A stretch of DNA of 64,000 nucleotides, taken from contig NW_026516667.1 in assembly GCF_025766255.1 (NCBI RefSeq), positions 496,001 through 560,000 of the forward strand, written 5' to 3'. The stretch is from Zychaea mexicana. Lineage: Eukaryota; Mucoromycota; Mucoromycetes; Mucorales; Lichtheimiaceae. The notes beneath the pieces are model-generated. The model was not told where the DNA came from and did no database searches. It was given only the letters and a program-made list of their open reading frames with translations. This document shows positions 11,457 through 22,682 of this stretch, piece by piece; the first letter of the stretch is position 1; every line of letters starts with the position of its first letter. The position numbers and the translations under genes were made by a program.

Positions 11457-14180
11457 ATGTTCATTCCGTCACTGAACGTTGCGGATCCATCACAGGCCGC
11501 ACTCAAGACAGCTGTGGGATATCTGGGATCTGCTCTTATTGAAGAAGCCAACGTCGATGCTATCAAGGCCTTGATTCAAGAAACAGGCTCGACCTTTTAC
11601 TGGGCTCAAGCCGACAATGTCGACCAAGCTGTCCAACTGTGGGACGCTGGCGTTTACAAAGTTGTCTTTTCCGTTGACACCCTCGCCACTGCCGCTGACG
11701 AATTGAACGGTGTTTCCGAAGAACGCATTGCTGTCCAAGGCTCGCTTGTCAGCTTAAGCCAACTCACACAACGGCCCTCAACTTACATTGTCGAGACATC
11801 AATCGGTGACGCTCTCAACACCGAAGCATTGCACCAATTCGCCGACTCGGTTCGCGGCCAGTTGCTTCCTCAGGGCGCTGAACGTCGTGTTGTTGTCAAT
11901 GCCGGCAGTGACAACTTGGTCACTTTGGACGCCATTGCCAAGTTGGATGCTGTGAAGTTGGATGTGCTTGTTTCGGCAGCTCACTTGACGGTCCAAGAGG
12001 AGGAGCAAGGCAAGATCAACATTGGTCAAGCGTTCTTGGCTACGGCAACGACGGACCGTGCCGACGGATTGTTTACGACCATGGTAGTAGATGAACGTAA
12101 CACGGCTCTGGGTCTGGTTTATTCTAGCGTAAAGAGCGTTGCGGAATCTATCAAGACAGGTCAGGGCGTCTATCAGAGCCGTAATCGTGGATTATGGTAC
12201 AAGGGCGCTACGTCGGGTGCTACCCAATCGCTCGTCCGTATCGACTGTGATTGCGATGGCGATGCTTTGCGTTTTGTTGTCAAGCAACACGGTGCTGGTA
12301 AGTGCAGTTTTCTAGGAGCAAGAGGAGCTATTATCCAAAATGAGGGGCGGTCAGAAACTGAATGGGATCATAAAAAAAATAGGCTTCTGCCATCTCAACA
12401 CTCGTACATGCTTCGGTGCCGATACTGGTTTGAGTGCCTTACAAGCTACTTTGCAAAGCAGAAAGGAAAGCGCACCCGCTGGCTCATACACTGCACGTTT
12501 GTTCAACGACTCTAAGCTTTTGCGCGCCAAGATCATGGAGGAAGCCGAGGAATTGTGCGATGCTACTGCCAAGGACGAAGTTGCCTGGGAAGCTGCTGAT
12601 TTGATTTACTTTGCATTGACAAAATGTGTCAGCGCTGGTGTTTCGCTGGAGGATGTGGAAAAGAATCTGGACAAGAAGGCACGCAAGGTGACTCGCCGTC
12701 CTGGCAACGCCAAGCCCAAGTGGTCTGCACCTGCTGCTGCTTCTGCTGCTGCTGCTGCTGCTGAAGAGCCCAAGAAGGAGGAAGAAAATGGCCGTATTGC
12801 CATGGAGACTTACGACTTGTGTGATATTTCGACTGAAAAGCGCTCTGAGCTCTTGCTTCGACCCATTATCGATTCGACTGAGATCATTGGCCGTGTCACG
12901 CCTATCATGAAGGATGTACGCAAGCGCGGTGATGCTGCTTTGGTCGACCTCACTGCCAAATTCGACCGTGTCCAGCTCGAGCGTCCTACGCTCAAGGCAC
13001 CCTTCGACGAAAAACTCATGCAGTTGGATCCCGAGACCAAGGCCGCTATTGACCAAGCCTATGACAATATTTTCAAGTTTCACGACGCACAGATGGATCG
13101 CGACACTTTGACGGTTGAAACCATGCCTGGCGTTGTCTGCACTCGCTTCGCTCGACCCATCGAACGGGTTGGTCTGTATGTGCCCGGCGGTACTGCTGTC
13201 CTTCCATCTACCACCCTCATGTTGGGTATCCCTGCCAAGGTCGCCGGCTGTTCTGAAATTGTGATTGCAACTCCACCTCGTCCCGATGGCTCGGTTGTTC
13301 CCGAAGTCTTGTATGTTGCTCACAAGGTCGGTGCTTCGCATGTCCTGTTGGCTGGTGGTGCACAGGCCGTCGCTGCCATGGCCTATGGTACCCAGACTGT
13401 GCCCAAGGTTGACAAGATCTGCGGCCCTGGTAATCAGTATGTCACTGCTGCCAAGATGGTTGCACAGAACGATACTTCTTGCTTGGTATCGATTGATATG
13501 CCTGCTGGTCCGTCCGAAGTCTTGGTCATCGCTGACAAGACCAGCAATCCTGCCTATACTGCTTCCGACTTGTTGTCCCAGGCTGAACACGGTGTTGATT
13601 CCCAAGTCGTCCTCGTCGCTGTTGACCTGACTGATGCTGAACTTGCTGCTATTGAAGATCAAATCCATATCCAAGCCAGCCGTCTGCCTCGTGTTGATAT
13701 AGTCCGTCAGAGTATTCCCAAATCGTACACACTCAAAGTCAAAACCTTGGATGAGGCTGTCGCATTCTCGAACGACTATGCTCCTGAACATTTGATTTTG
13801 CACAACGATAACCCCGAAGACTTGTTGCCTAAGATTATGCACGCTGGTAGTGTGTTTGTTGGTCCTTATTCGCCTGAAAGGTAAATTATATCATTTGTGT
13901 GTTTATCTTGGGAAAAAATGCATTTCACTAACATCTATATCTATCTCTTAGCTGTGGTGATTATGCCTCTGGTACCAACCACACTCTTCCTACCTACGGT
14001 TATTCCCGCATGTACTCTGGCGTCAACACTCTTACGTTCGTCAAGCACATCACCTCGCAGCAACTTACTGCTGATGGCTTGAACCGCTTGGGCGATACTG
14101 TGATGCGGCTAGCTGAAATCGAAGGTTTGGAAGCTCACAGAAATGCTGTCGCTATCCGTATCGCTGACTTGAGAAAGTAA
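11457..14180 (+). CDS. HIS4: Trifunctional histidine biosynthesis protein HIS4
   Basis: Three exons (11457..12297, 12383..13880, 13952..14180) encode 855 residues. The N-terminal part contains the phosphoribosyl-AMP cyclohydrolase core ([11 protein letters not shown] region, then [16 protein letters not shown] and, across intron 1, [11 protein letters not shown], with the zinc/Mg-binding Cys and His residues). Next is the phosphoribosyl-ATP pyrophosphatase helix bundle ([17 protein letters not shown]). After an Ala-rich linker comes histidinol dehydrogenase, with [42 protein letters not shown] and, in the last exon, [15 protein letters not shown]. It catalyses steps 2, 3, 9 and 10 of histidine synthesis in the cytosol, as in yeast His4. 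An upstream in-frame Met at 11325 would add 44 residues; I chose 11457 since family similarity starts there and its context is good. Confidence 0.95.
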
Positions 14181-14610
14181 CCCTTCATCCTCATAAACCT
14201 CCCCTTCCTCCCTTCCTTCCTTATATGTACTCTTCATCTCTTCCTTTACGTGTCTTTGTTCTTATTTAAAGGGAAAGAAAAGAGCATAAATTCCCCTTTT
14301 ACATATAAATGCATTTATTCATTCTTTTTGAGTCTCTTCCCACCATCTTTTTGTTCTTTTTGGATATCAGTGGATGTTTCCTGTTCTATATAAATAAAAA
14401 AGTAGTACTGTTATTGGTTGTATTATGTTATTCCAATCCTTTCATTCGAGACAAGGTCGCCAATATGTAAAGTGTGGTCTGTTGAGAAGTGCTAGGCACG
14501 GTTCCTTAGATGTGCATTTTCATTGGTTGTAAAGCGAACAAGTTTCACACTTAGAAATTCTATTCTAAAAGACAAGATCTCTACATAAAATAGCTTTTTA
14601 TTGAGACAAA
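14181..14610. other. Intergenic: HIS4 terminator region and ING-gene promoter
   Basis: No gene seen. CT-rich 3' sequence with several AATAAA-like runs (about 14285-14400) is followed by an AT-rich stretch up to the next start. Confidence 0.45.
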
Positions 14611-15913
14611 ATGTCAACAAGAACTGCTGCCAACACAACGGACGACGATCTTGACCGGATCTCATACCTTGGTGGTTATACAGACAGTAATCTATTGACT
14701 CGTCTTGTTTAAAATCGTTCATAGTTGTAGAAATTTAAATTAATTCTGACACACATAATAAACCACACGTATATAAAGCTGTAGAAGCTTTACCACTTGA
14801 ACTGCATCGTAATTTCACGCTAATTCGACAATTGGACGAAAGTGCTCAAGGTATTATTAATATTACAATGATATATACAGCTGCTCACAGACAGTGGAAT
14901 AGTGGGCTAATTATAAATCAAAACCAGATCTGATGAACAACGTATCGACGGACGCGCGGGCTATCATGACTGAAACGACTATGCTGTCACCCAAAGAGCG
15001 ACAGGAGAAGTTAGCACGCGTTGGTAACTTACTAAATGAAGCGCTTAAGCGTGGCGAAGAAAAGTTCGCGCTTGCTAAATCGACATACGACACGGTATGT
15101 ATACTTATATGGGTTAGATAGAGATTTTGTGTATGCGAAACGACTTTAACCTCACCTTCCTTTTTCATGCTATTGGCAGGTCGATCGACATTGTACAAAA
15201 CTTGATACGGATTTGCAGAAATACGAGGATGAACAATTAATAGGACCCACTCGTAGAATGGGTATGGCTACTGTGTCTTCGGCTGCAGGAGCAGTTCTAG
15301 TTGCATCAACGGATCGGCCAGATAAAAATGATGGTAATAATGATGTGATGATATATTCTGGTATATGCCATACTAATTCCACATATGCACCATCGATATA
15401 GGTCGCAAAAAGCGAAAGGGGGAGCAGAAAGGTCCAGGTCGAGGTAGAAAAAAGGCGGCACGCAATGCAGAAGATGAAGTATTGCAACAAGGCGAATATC
15501 TTTCTGCTGAAGATTCGAGGCAGCATGCACAGGCGTAAGTTATAGATTTATGTTATAATTCATCAAGTTCTAAAAGAAAAATGTGTGTGCGTACTAATTC
15601 ACTCTACATTTGTTTGATAGTGCTATTTCATTAAGTAACCTCCCTATTGATCCAAATGAACCTTTATATTGCTACTGTCGACAAGTTTCGTTTGGAGAAA
15701 TGGTTGCTTGTGATAATGATGACGTAAGGAAAACACAATAGTCATAGATTATGTAGTAGATTACGGCTACTAACCTCTGTGGGGTATGTGTGTATACAAT
15801 AGTGCGAGATCGAATGGTTTCATCTGGAATGTGTTGGCTTGCGAACACCCCCGCGAGGTAAATGGTATTGCAAGAACTGTGCAGAACAGCTCAAAATTAA
15901 GCAAAAGAAGTAG
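14611..15913 (+). CDS. ING-family PHD-finger chromatin reader
   Basis: Seven exons (14611..14671, 14779..14850, 14928..15094, 15180..15333, 15402..15534, 15621..15723, 15803..15913) encode 266 residues. The N-terminal ING domain shows [20 protein letters not shown] and, later, [19 protein letters not shown] basic linker ([18 protein letters not shown]) follows. The C-terminal PHD finger [19 protein letters not shown], then [10 protein letters not shown] and WYCKNC, has all eight C4HC3 zinc ligands and the ING aromatic cage residues around the first Cys pair. Such proteins read H3K4me3 and anchor HAT or HDAC complexes. The first intron donor (GTGGTT) is weak; an alternative three bases downstream gives one extra Gly. 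The gene ends 24 bp from the stop of the convergent cyclin H gene. Confidence 0.9.
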
Positions 15914-15937
15914 AATCATACAAAGTATGTTCGTCTT

Positions 15938-17294
15938 TTATTGTTTAGGAGGTGTATCCTCATCTTCATCATCGGGGTCAACATCTCCCTCCAATTCCTC
16001 TTCTTTCCGTTTCCTTCGCTGTTCTTCATCCTCTCGCTTTTGCTTCTTGTACCTATATAATATACATTACACACATATACATATATGCATACATTCAAAT
16101 GTCATTATCATAAAAAAAATAAAAATTAATCCTGTAGATACTGTTTTCTTTCATAATATAACTTACAGTGCCGAATCGGGGTTGTTCGCTGGATTCATGC
16201 ACATACGTAGTTGTCTATCGATGACCCTTGCTTCATCTTTCGAGACAGTTACATGCTCCAGTATATCAGCAATTTTATCGAACATCTGCAGTAGCTGATC
16301 CTTTTGCTCGCTTCCAAACCGTGTTTCAATATAACTATACATATTCATTTAGAAATAACGCGCCTATCACTCACATATTGAAGATCATAAAACTACTCTC
16401 GTATTTTTACCTGATCACTTTAGCGTCAAAGCTCGTTTCTTTGCCAGCAATGACAAAAGCAGCCAGTGCCAATTGTGATGGTTGGTAGATCAGACAAACG
16501 TCGGTCAAGAGCATGGACTTGATGATTCGCTGAACCTTGGTATATGTTTCCTTGAGTGGCTGGATATCCATTCCACTGATGGTCTGCATATCCAAAAAGA
16601 AGCCATAGGCAGGTCGATATGGATGATGAATTAGGTACTCAAATTTGAGTCCCTGAGATACGATGAACTCCAAACCCAATACAACGTCAGAGTCGGGCAA
16701 CTGAAGATCAAGTACAAACTGCTCGATCGAAATTCGTTCGCCTTCAGATTTTGTTGCGAGGAATAGACAGGTGAGTAAGACGTCTTTGGGATGATAGTCC
16801 ATAACCGTGTTGTGTAAATAGAAGCGTTTCATATAAATCACTGCAGTTGCCTAACCATTTTCATTAAGTCTATCAATTCAAGTGACAAAACCTGCACTGC
16901 AGAAAGCGAACAAAAAGAAAAGCTAAATACCATGACGACATCTGGAAACTTAAAGTGTGAACAGATTCCTTGCAGCTGTGACTCAAAGAATCGACATAGC
17001 ACTAATTCATCATCGACCGACAGATATTTAAGATCGTTAGTTGTGGCCTCTTGCGATTCTCTCTAAGAAAGTGTGTTTAGAAAAAGTTGCTGTTACTGCG
17101 CGTCTTCAAACGTCGATCTGCTTTCGTATGGATCTAACCTGATCTTCCTGAAAATTACGTCTTACGCGCTCAACAGCGGCTTCATGGTTGGATTTTCGGG
17201 TGTCCCAGATCTGTGATGGACTGAATCGCCAATGCCGGTACTGTGATGATTCTTCATAGATTGGTGGTAGAGGACTTGAAGAAGCTTCTGTCAT
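15938..17294 (-). CDS. CCL1: Cyclin H of the TFIIH/CAK kinase (Ccl1/Mcs2 type)
   Basis: Five exons (17139..17294, 16931..17062, 16411..16850, 16167..16334, 15938..16052) encode 336 residues, matching cyclin H length. The start MTEASSSPLPPIYEESSQY leads into YRHWRFSPSQI, typical of the cyclin H N-terminal helix. The first cyclin box contains VIYMKRFYLHNTVMDYHP and LLTCLFLATKSEGERIS. The second contains YLIHHPYRPAYGFFLDM and LTDVCLIYQPSQLALAAF. The protein ends in an acidic, charged tail (GDVDPDDEDEDTPPKQ). Cyclin H activates the Cdk7-type kinase that phosphorylates CDKs and the Pol II CTD. The 3' end converges on the ING gene with only 24 bp between stops, so the two transcripts very probably overlap antisense. 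Confidence 0.92.
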
Positions 17295-17456
17295 TATAGT
17301 TTGATATGTTGAGAGTGTGTGCAAGTGTAAGAAAAAAGATAGAAGCCCGAACCGCAGGAGAGCAATTTTAGGAAAACTTGATTTTGTTAGTGTACGCAGA
17401 TATGAGATTGCAAAAGAATTGCGTGTGAATGTATGCATTGTGTAATATATTGTATT

Positions 17457-19305
17457 TTAGCTCTGCATATTGTTGTATCCTAACTGTTGTACATTGAGAC
17501 CGGATGGTGTTTGTAAACCAAAACCATCGGTAGCCAAGTGGCCACTGCTATTACTATGTGTCATGACACTAGGTGTATGCGGGCTATGCGGGCTGTATAG
17601 ACTCGCTGCCTCATCGTCTGACAGAAAAGCAGTAGGGCTTGGGCTTGGGGGTAAGGGTGTTTGGATAGCCAATTGATGTGGGGTAAGTTGTTGTTGCTGA
17701 GGAGATGACTGTGCCGATTCTATGGTATGTACAGACGTGGGTGAGATGTGTAATCGAGTAGACTGTTGTAGGTTTTGTGTCTGTACGGTCAATGGTACAG
17801 CGGGTCGAGATGGAATGCCTTGATGTTGTTGCTGCTGGTGTTGTATATGCTGCTGCTGGTGTTGTATATGCTGCTGCTGCTGCTGTATATGCTGTTGCTG
17901 TATGTGTTGTTGCTGTATATGCTGCTGTTGTTGATGAGGATGATGATGTTGTTGTTGTGGCGGTAATGGCGGCGTGTGTGGTTGTGGGGGTGGTGAAGGA
18001 GATGGGGAGTGTTCTTGACCCGAGCCCAAGTACATATTCTGCATTTGCTGGTGATGATGCGAAGTGTCGGGTGAAGTGATGTAGATGGGCGGTGGCTGCT
18101 GTTCTGGGTCAGGCTTGATATTGTTATAACCATCAAAATTGAAGTCGCTTGGCACTTGTACTATTTGTTCAATTTTAGCATCTCCATCACACAGAAGCAA
18201 CCAAAGAAGAACAGGGCCCAGATCGCATTTATACAAAGGAGATAAAATGGTTACTTACAAGGAGCGCCTTGCTGATGGGTCAAATAGTCCAGCATTTGCT
18301 TAATCAACTGTTGTTGAGCCATCTGCCTCCGGCGCGTATCAGCCAACTCACGCACGATTTCTGAAAAGTTTTCCTGAAGGTGGGCCAATTGCTGCATCAT
18401 ATCCGACTGAGCCACCTGCATCACTGCTAAATGCGAGCTAATATCCCCATTGTCTCGTCTCACTACATCCGATTCCAATGCTTTCCGCTTGATCTCATCC
18501 AGCATGTCTCCTCGTCCTCGCAAAAACTTTGGGTGCGAAAATTCCCATATCTGGTTCTCCGCCAATGCTCGATGCCCGCGCGGCGATTTGTTCACCTTGT
18601 GAAATCCGTACCTGGTGTTATGAGAATCAGAAACCAATAATGTCAATTCGTACTCTTTCTAATGTCGTCCGGGTTGCTCGTCTCGCTTAGGCCCGCTTGC
18701 CACGCGCGCACTAACTACCGAGCAATTAAATTAATTGATCTAATTATAGGACGTTACATGTTCAATTGCCGTACAAAGCTCGAAAAGTTATTGTGCTTGA
18801 AATGTTTGGGGAGGACGTCTCGCGAAAATTCGGTAATGTTGCATACAATAAACGATGTTCCTGTGTATGTCCATGCAATCAGATGTTGATACTGCTTATC
18901 GACCACCATGCTAAAAAAGAAAAAGACCAAATGGCACACAGTATGAGACCAATGTCTCCTCCTTTTCCCCAGTTCATCAAACACTTACTTGTACAATTTG
19001 TGCACAAAAGTGTTGCCACTACTGCCTTGCTTTGAAGAAGACGACGACGAAGCAGTAGAAGAAGACTGCTGTTGCGACTGCTGAGTGGATGTCGCTGTCG
19101 TCGTGGGTGGTTGCAACGACATTTGCCGAGCAAACTGGTTATGGAGCTGTTCTCGTGGCGATTCTGAGGGTGAAGCATAGGGTGAATGCAAAGGCGAAGC
19201 ATGGGGTGAATTAATGGGAGATCCGGACGAAACTGAGCCGCCATTATTACTTAATACGGAATGCGGCGTCCATGATGAAGCCGACGGTGTACGTCCATGC
19301 TGCAT
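17457..19305 (-). CDS. Heat-shock-factor-type transcription factor
   Basis: Four exons (18989..19305, 18758..18910, 18259..18611, 17457..18181) encode 515 residues. After about 95 Ser/Pro/Gln-rich residues comes a full HSF DNA-binding domain: NTFVHKLYNMVVD, TGTSFIVCNITEFSRDVLP, KHFKHNNFSSFVRQLNMYGF, HKVNK, then ENQIWEFSHPKFLRGRGDML. The recognition helix residues are intact. A leucine/hydrophobic heptad segment follows (VMQVAQSDMMQQLAHLQENF), consistent with trimerisation. The last exon encodes a His/Gln-rich region with repeated HIQQQ units and Pro-rich segments, a likely activation or interaction domain. Whether it is the essential Hsf1 or an Sfl1/Hsf2-like paralogue cannot be told. Start at the first ATG, 19305; the TATATAA just upstream may be a core element or leader. 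Confidence 0.88.
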
Positions 19306-19534
19306 TTTATATAAGAAGCTCAAGAGGGGAGAAAGAGAAAAGTTAAACTGAGAGAAAGAATAGGGGCCTTAGAGAAGGGTTGTAGGGACGAAGAGTGGGG
19401 CCAGTTGGGATGAATGGGGTGTAGTGGAGTGGAGTGAGGAAGTGCGAGGGAAAAGAAAGAAAGAAAGGTAATAATAGAATCAAACAGAGGTGTACTTTTT
19501 TGTGATTTTGCGTCACGTGGAGTGAGGAGAAAGA

Positions 19535-19538
<4 letters not shown>

Positions 19539-19572
<34 letters not shown>
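19539..19572. repeat. (GA)n microsatellite
   Basis: Uninterrupted GA dinucleotides, about 17 units, in the promoter region of the HSF-type gene. Confidence 0.9.
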
Positions 19573-19576
<4 letters not shown>

Positions 19577-19942
19577 CAGTTGGATCACAAACACGTACTT
19601 TTGCTACGCCGAATGGAACGCCGTATATAGTTTGGGTTGGCCGTTCCCCCTCCTTACTTTACTTTGAACATATTTTGCCTAAGTCCGACCCATAGCAGCA
19701 ATTCGTCATCGGGATCACCCATCAAAAAGCAGGAAGCACGTTGCACAAGCTCACGCGAGACGCTTCAGGGTTCTCTTCTTTATTTCCTCGCGCATATATA
19801 GCACACTACTTGGGCCACTAAGTTCGTAAGTGGATCCCACTTTAACAGACACATTTATGGAGCGATAAAAAGGAGAGGGGGAGTGAATGGTGGAGGAAAC
19901 AAAGTTTTTGTTTTCATGCGATCAACAGCTGTATTATCAGAC

Positions 19943-19944
<2 letters not shown>

Positions 19945-20002
<58 letters not shown>
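19945..20002. repeat. (CT)29 microsatellite
   Basis: An uninterrupted run of about 29 CT units, the longest simple repeat in the window. It lies about 640 bp upstream of the HSF-type start codon. Confidence 0.95.
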
Positions 20003-20006
<4 letters not shown>

Positions 20007-20752
20007 TTCTTCGTAATTGTGCACTAGACTGGACTACGTTCCTTAGTCTTAATGAACTATTCATTTCTACGTATCTAACTCTCTGCTGCGTACCACTTAT
20101 TAGCTGAAATTAATAAACTTCTTTTCTCTCCATTCAAGCAGTGATAAACCGAGTATCCAAGTCTGGTAAATCTGTTTGCTGGTTGCTATTGGTTGCCTCA
20201 AACTTACCTAGCTGTCCATCAGCAGTAATAGGGCATAGAACTCCTTTTTAGAAGACATACCGTTCATGCAACTTGAAAACAAAGGGATGCACGCATCATC
20301 AAATCCATGGTTTAGTTTGGATGGTGGGGTACGTCGGAGGCCCTGCAAGTATATCTCACAGTGAGAGATAGAAAGAGGCGGGTGGCCCTATTTGCTTCTG
20401 AGTTTGCATGCGAGGCGCAAGGCAGGGAACTTGTTGCCGATGCCATCTTTGCGTATGGCGCACATACCTCATTCATACACTTTTATAACTCTACGCTGTA
20501 GTCCCTTCTGTTACTATGTGACATGTGACCATGATATTTATATTTGTGCACAAAAACTGTTTGCATCATTTTCGGCTAAGCAAATTAAAAAAGCTAACAT
20601 TTATACATAAATCTTCATGCGTATGATATCCGCAAAAAAGCGGGTGAGCTCGGAAAAGGGGAGATGATAACGTTGGGAGAAAATTGTGTGCACAACAGTA
20701 AGCTTATGGGCCTTCTTCTTTCTCTTTTGCTTGCTATTTTTTTTTTTTTTTG

Positions 20753-22682
20753 CTACTTTGCGACACTTTGGACAGGCCACTCATATGGCACATCCGCTCT
20801 ACGAGCAACACCGTATCGCTTAACGAATTCATCCAGGTCTTCTGGACCACGCGAACCATATGCATAAGGCTTGGGCTCAATACGATCACGATCAATCTTA
20901 TGCAAGAGCGGCGTAAAGATACGCCAAGCGGCATCCAACTCGTCATCACGAACAAAGTTGGAATGGTCGCTTCGTAAGACATCCAAGATTAAGCCTTCGT
21001 AGGCATCTGGCACTATAACAGTCGAAAAGACGAATGACACATCAGCACCATAAGCATCTTCACACATGGTTCAAGAAGGAAACAGATGAAACGGAACAAG
21101 CAAGTCAAAGCAGATGCTATCAGGAACATACCACGCATATCCTTGTAACGATCGGCATACGTCAAGTCGAGGTCCGTAGTGAGGGTTCTGTACGACAGGC
21201 CTGGATTCTTGTTATTAAACTTGAAATAGATGGCTTCGCCAGGTTGGACGCGCAAAACAAGTTCATTGCGCACAGCATTGTGGAACAAGCCGGAAGGCAC
21301 GTCTTTGAACTGTACGCGGACCTCAACCTTTTGATTGTCCAAAGCTTTGCCGGCTTTTAAAATAAACGGCACCTTTCTCCATCGGTCGTTGTCGACCCAC
21401 AAAACCATCGAAGCAAAGGTTGGGCAAATGCTGTCGTTGGGCACAGTGTCGTCGTCCTTGTAAGCAGGCTTGCCGTTCGCTGCAATGTATTGCCCCAGTA
21501 ATGTGTCTTTGAGATCTATTGGCTTGACGTGTCGCAAAAGTTTCACTTTGGCATCTCGGATCGACTCCGGATCTTGGCCGGCAGGCTTCTCCATGGCAAT
21601 AAGGGAGAAGATTTGTAACAAATCTGATCATAGTTCCGTATCAGTAATGCTTGCCCTTTACATCTGTCTGCTTCTCGTCTAGATAGATGTGCAGTAGTCA
21701 TCATAAGTCCACGACAGAAACAATAGTAACTTACGGTTTTGCATGACATCACGGATAATGTTGAACTCGTCGAAGTAACCACCGCGACCCTCAGTACCAA
21801 ACGGCTCCTTAAGAGTAATCTGAACGTTGGCAATGCTCTCAGCACACCACATGGGGCTTAAGAACATGTTTGCAAAACGCAGGGTCATGATATTCTTGAC
21901 CATCTCTTTGCCGAGATAGTGGTCGATACGATAGATCTACGCAAGGAATGATGGAGAGTCATAGAGGTGAGTCAAATGAGTTTCTTCTCTTTCTTTCCTG
22001 TGTGTCAGAACAAGCATAACAGAAAATTACCTCGTCTTCAGTAAATAATTGACCCAAATCCTTGGCTAGCTCGGTTGAGCTCTCCAAATCTTTTCCAAAC
22101 GGCTTTTCGACAACGATGCGGTTATGTCCTTCGGATCCATACACATTCTTTCGCAAACCCGTGGCCACCGGCAGAAACACGGATGGCGGCAATGCCATGT
22201 AAAAAAGTCGGTTTTTTTGACCCTTTTCCAATCCACGCTTATTTTCCAAGTCACCGACATGCTTGTTCAAATTCTGCCATGCCTCGTCTTGATCATATTT
22301 GCCCTGCGTATAATCAGTCATCTCCAAAAACTCGTCCAATTTGCGCTTGTCGTCGTCGTTTTCAATCTTTAAATGGCCTGTAATGCGCTTGACATATTCG
22401 TCGCGATCCAATTTCGATCGAGCGTAACCGACAATGTGTGTCTTTTCGGGGAGAAAGCCTGTGCGGTGCAGATTGAATAATGCTGGATACGTCTTTTTTC
22501 CAGCCAGATCTCCAGAGGCGCCAAGTACTATTTGTGGACAACATATGTAAAGCATTGTTATTTGATTGTTTGTTTAGTTCTCTCAAACGGAAGGATGGCG
22601 CTTGTTTACCGATAATGGTGACAGCGCCATGCATTTGCTCATGAACGCTATTTTGCAATTCTTTTTGGTCTGTGGATGCCAT
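20753..22682 (-). CDS. ZWF1: Glucose-6-phosphate 1-dehydrogenase
   Basis: Five exons (22610..22682, 22031..22527, 21735..21936, 21132..21623, 20753..21012) encode 507 residues, normal for G6PD. The NADP-binding [20 protein letters not shown] spans intron 1. Then come [15 protein letters not shown], the active-site [15 protein letters not shown] (substrate Lys and His), and [20 protein letters not shown]. The C-terminal beta domain includes [18 protein letters not shown] and YEGLILDVL, followed by [16 protein letters not shown]. It makes NADPH in the first step of the oxidative pentose phosphate pathway in the cytosol. All junctions keep frame. The ATG at 22682 gives [17 protein letters not shown], and nothing upstream is in frame from an ATG. 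Confidence 0.96.

Larger units (their letters stand above)
19306..20752. other. Intergenic between HSF-type gene and G6PD, with microsatellites
   Basis: Upstream region of the HSF-type gene, followed by the 3' end of the minus-strand G6PD gene. No supportable ORF. Two long purine/pyrimidine dinucleotide arrays are listed separately. A T14 tract at about 20737-20751 abuts the G6PD stop. Confidence 0.5.

Noticed and set aside
12484..13842. 452-codon open frame antisense to HIS4
   Set aside because: It is a shadow of the histidinol dehydrogenase coding frame, produced by codon bias. The sense frame has clear catalytic motifs; the antisense protein matches nothing I know.
17777..18079. Val/Ala-rich plus-strand frame
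   Set aside because: Complement of the Gln/His repeats of the HSF-type gene.
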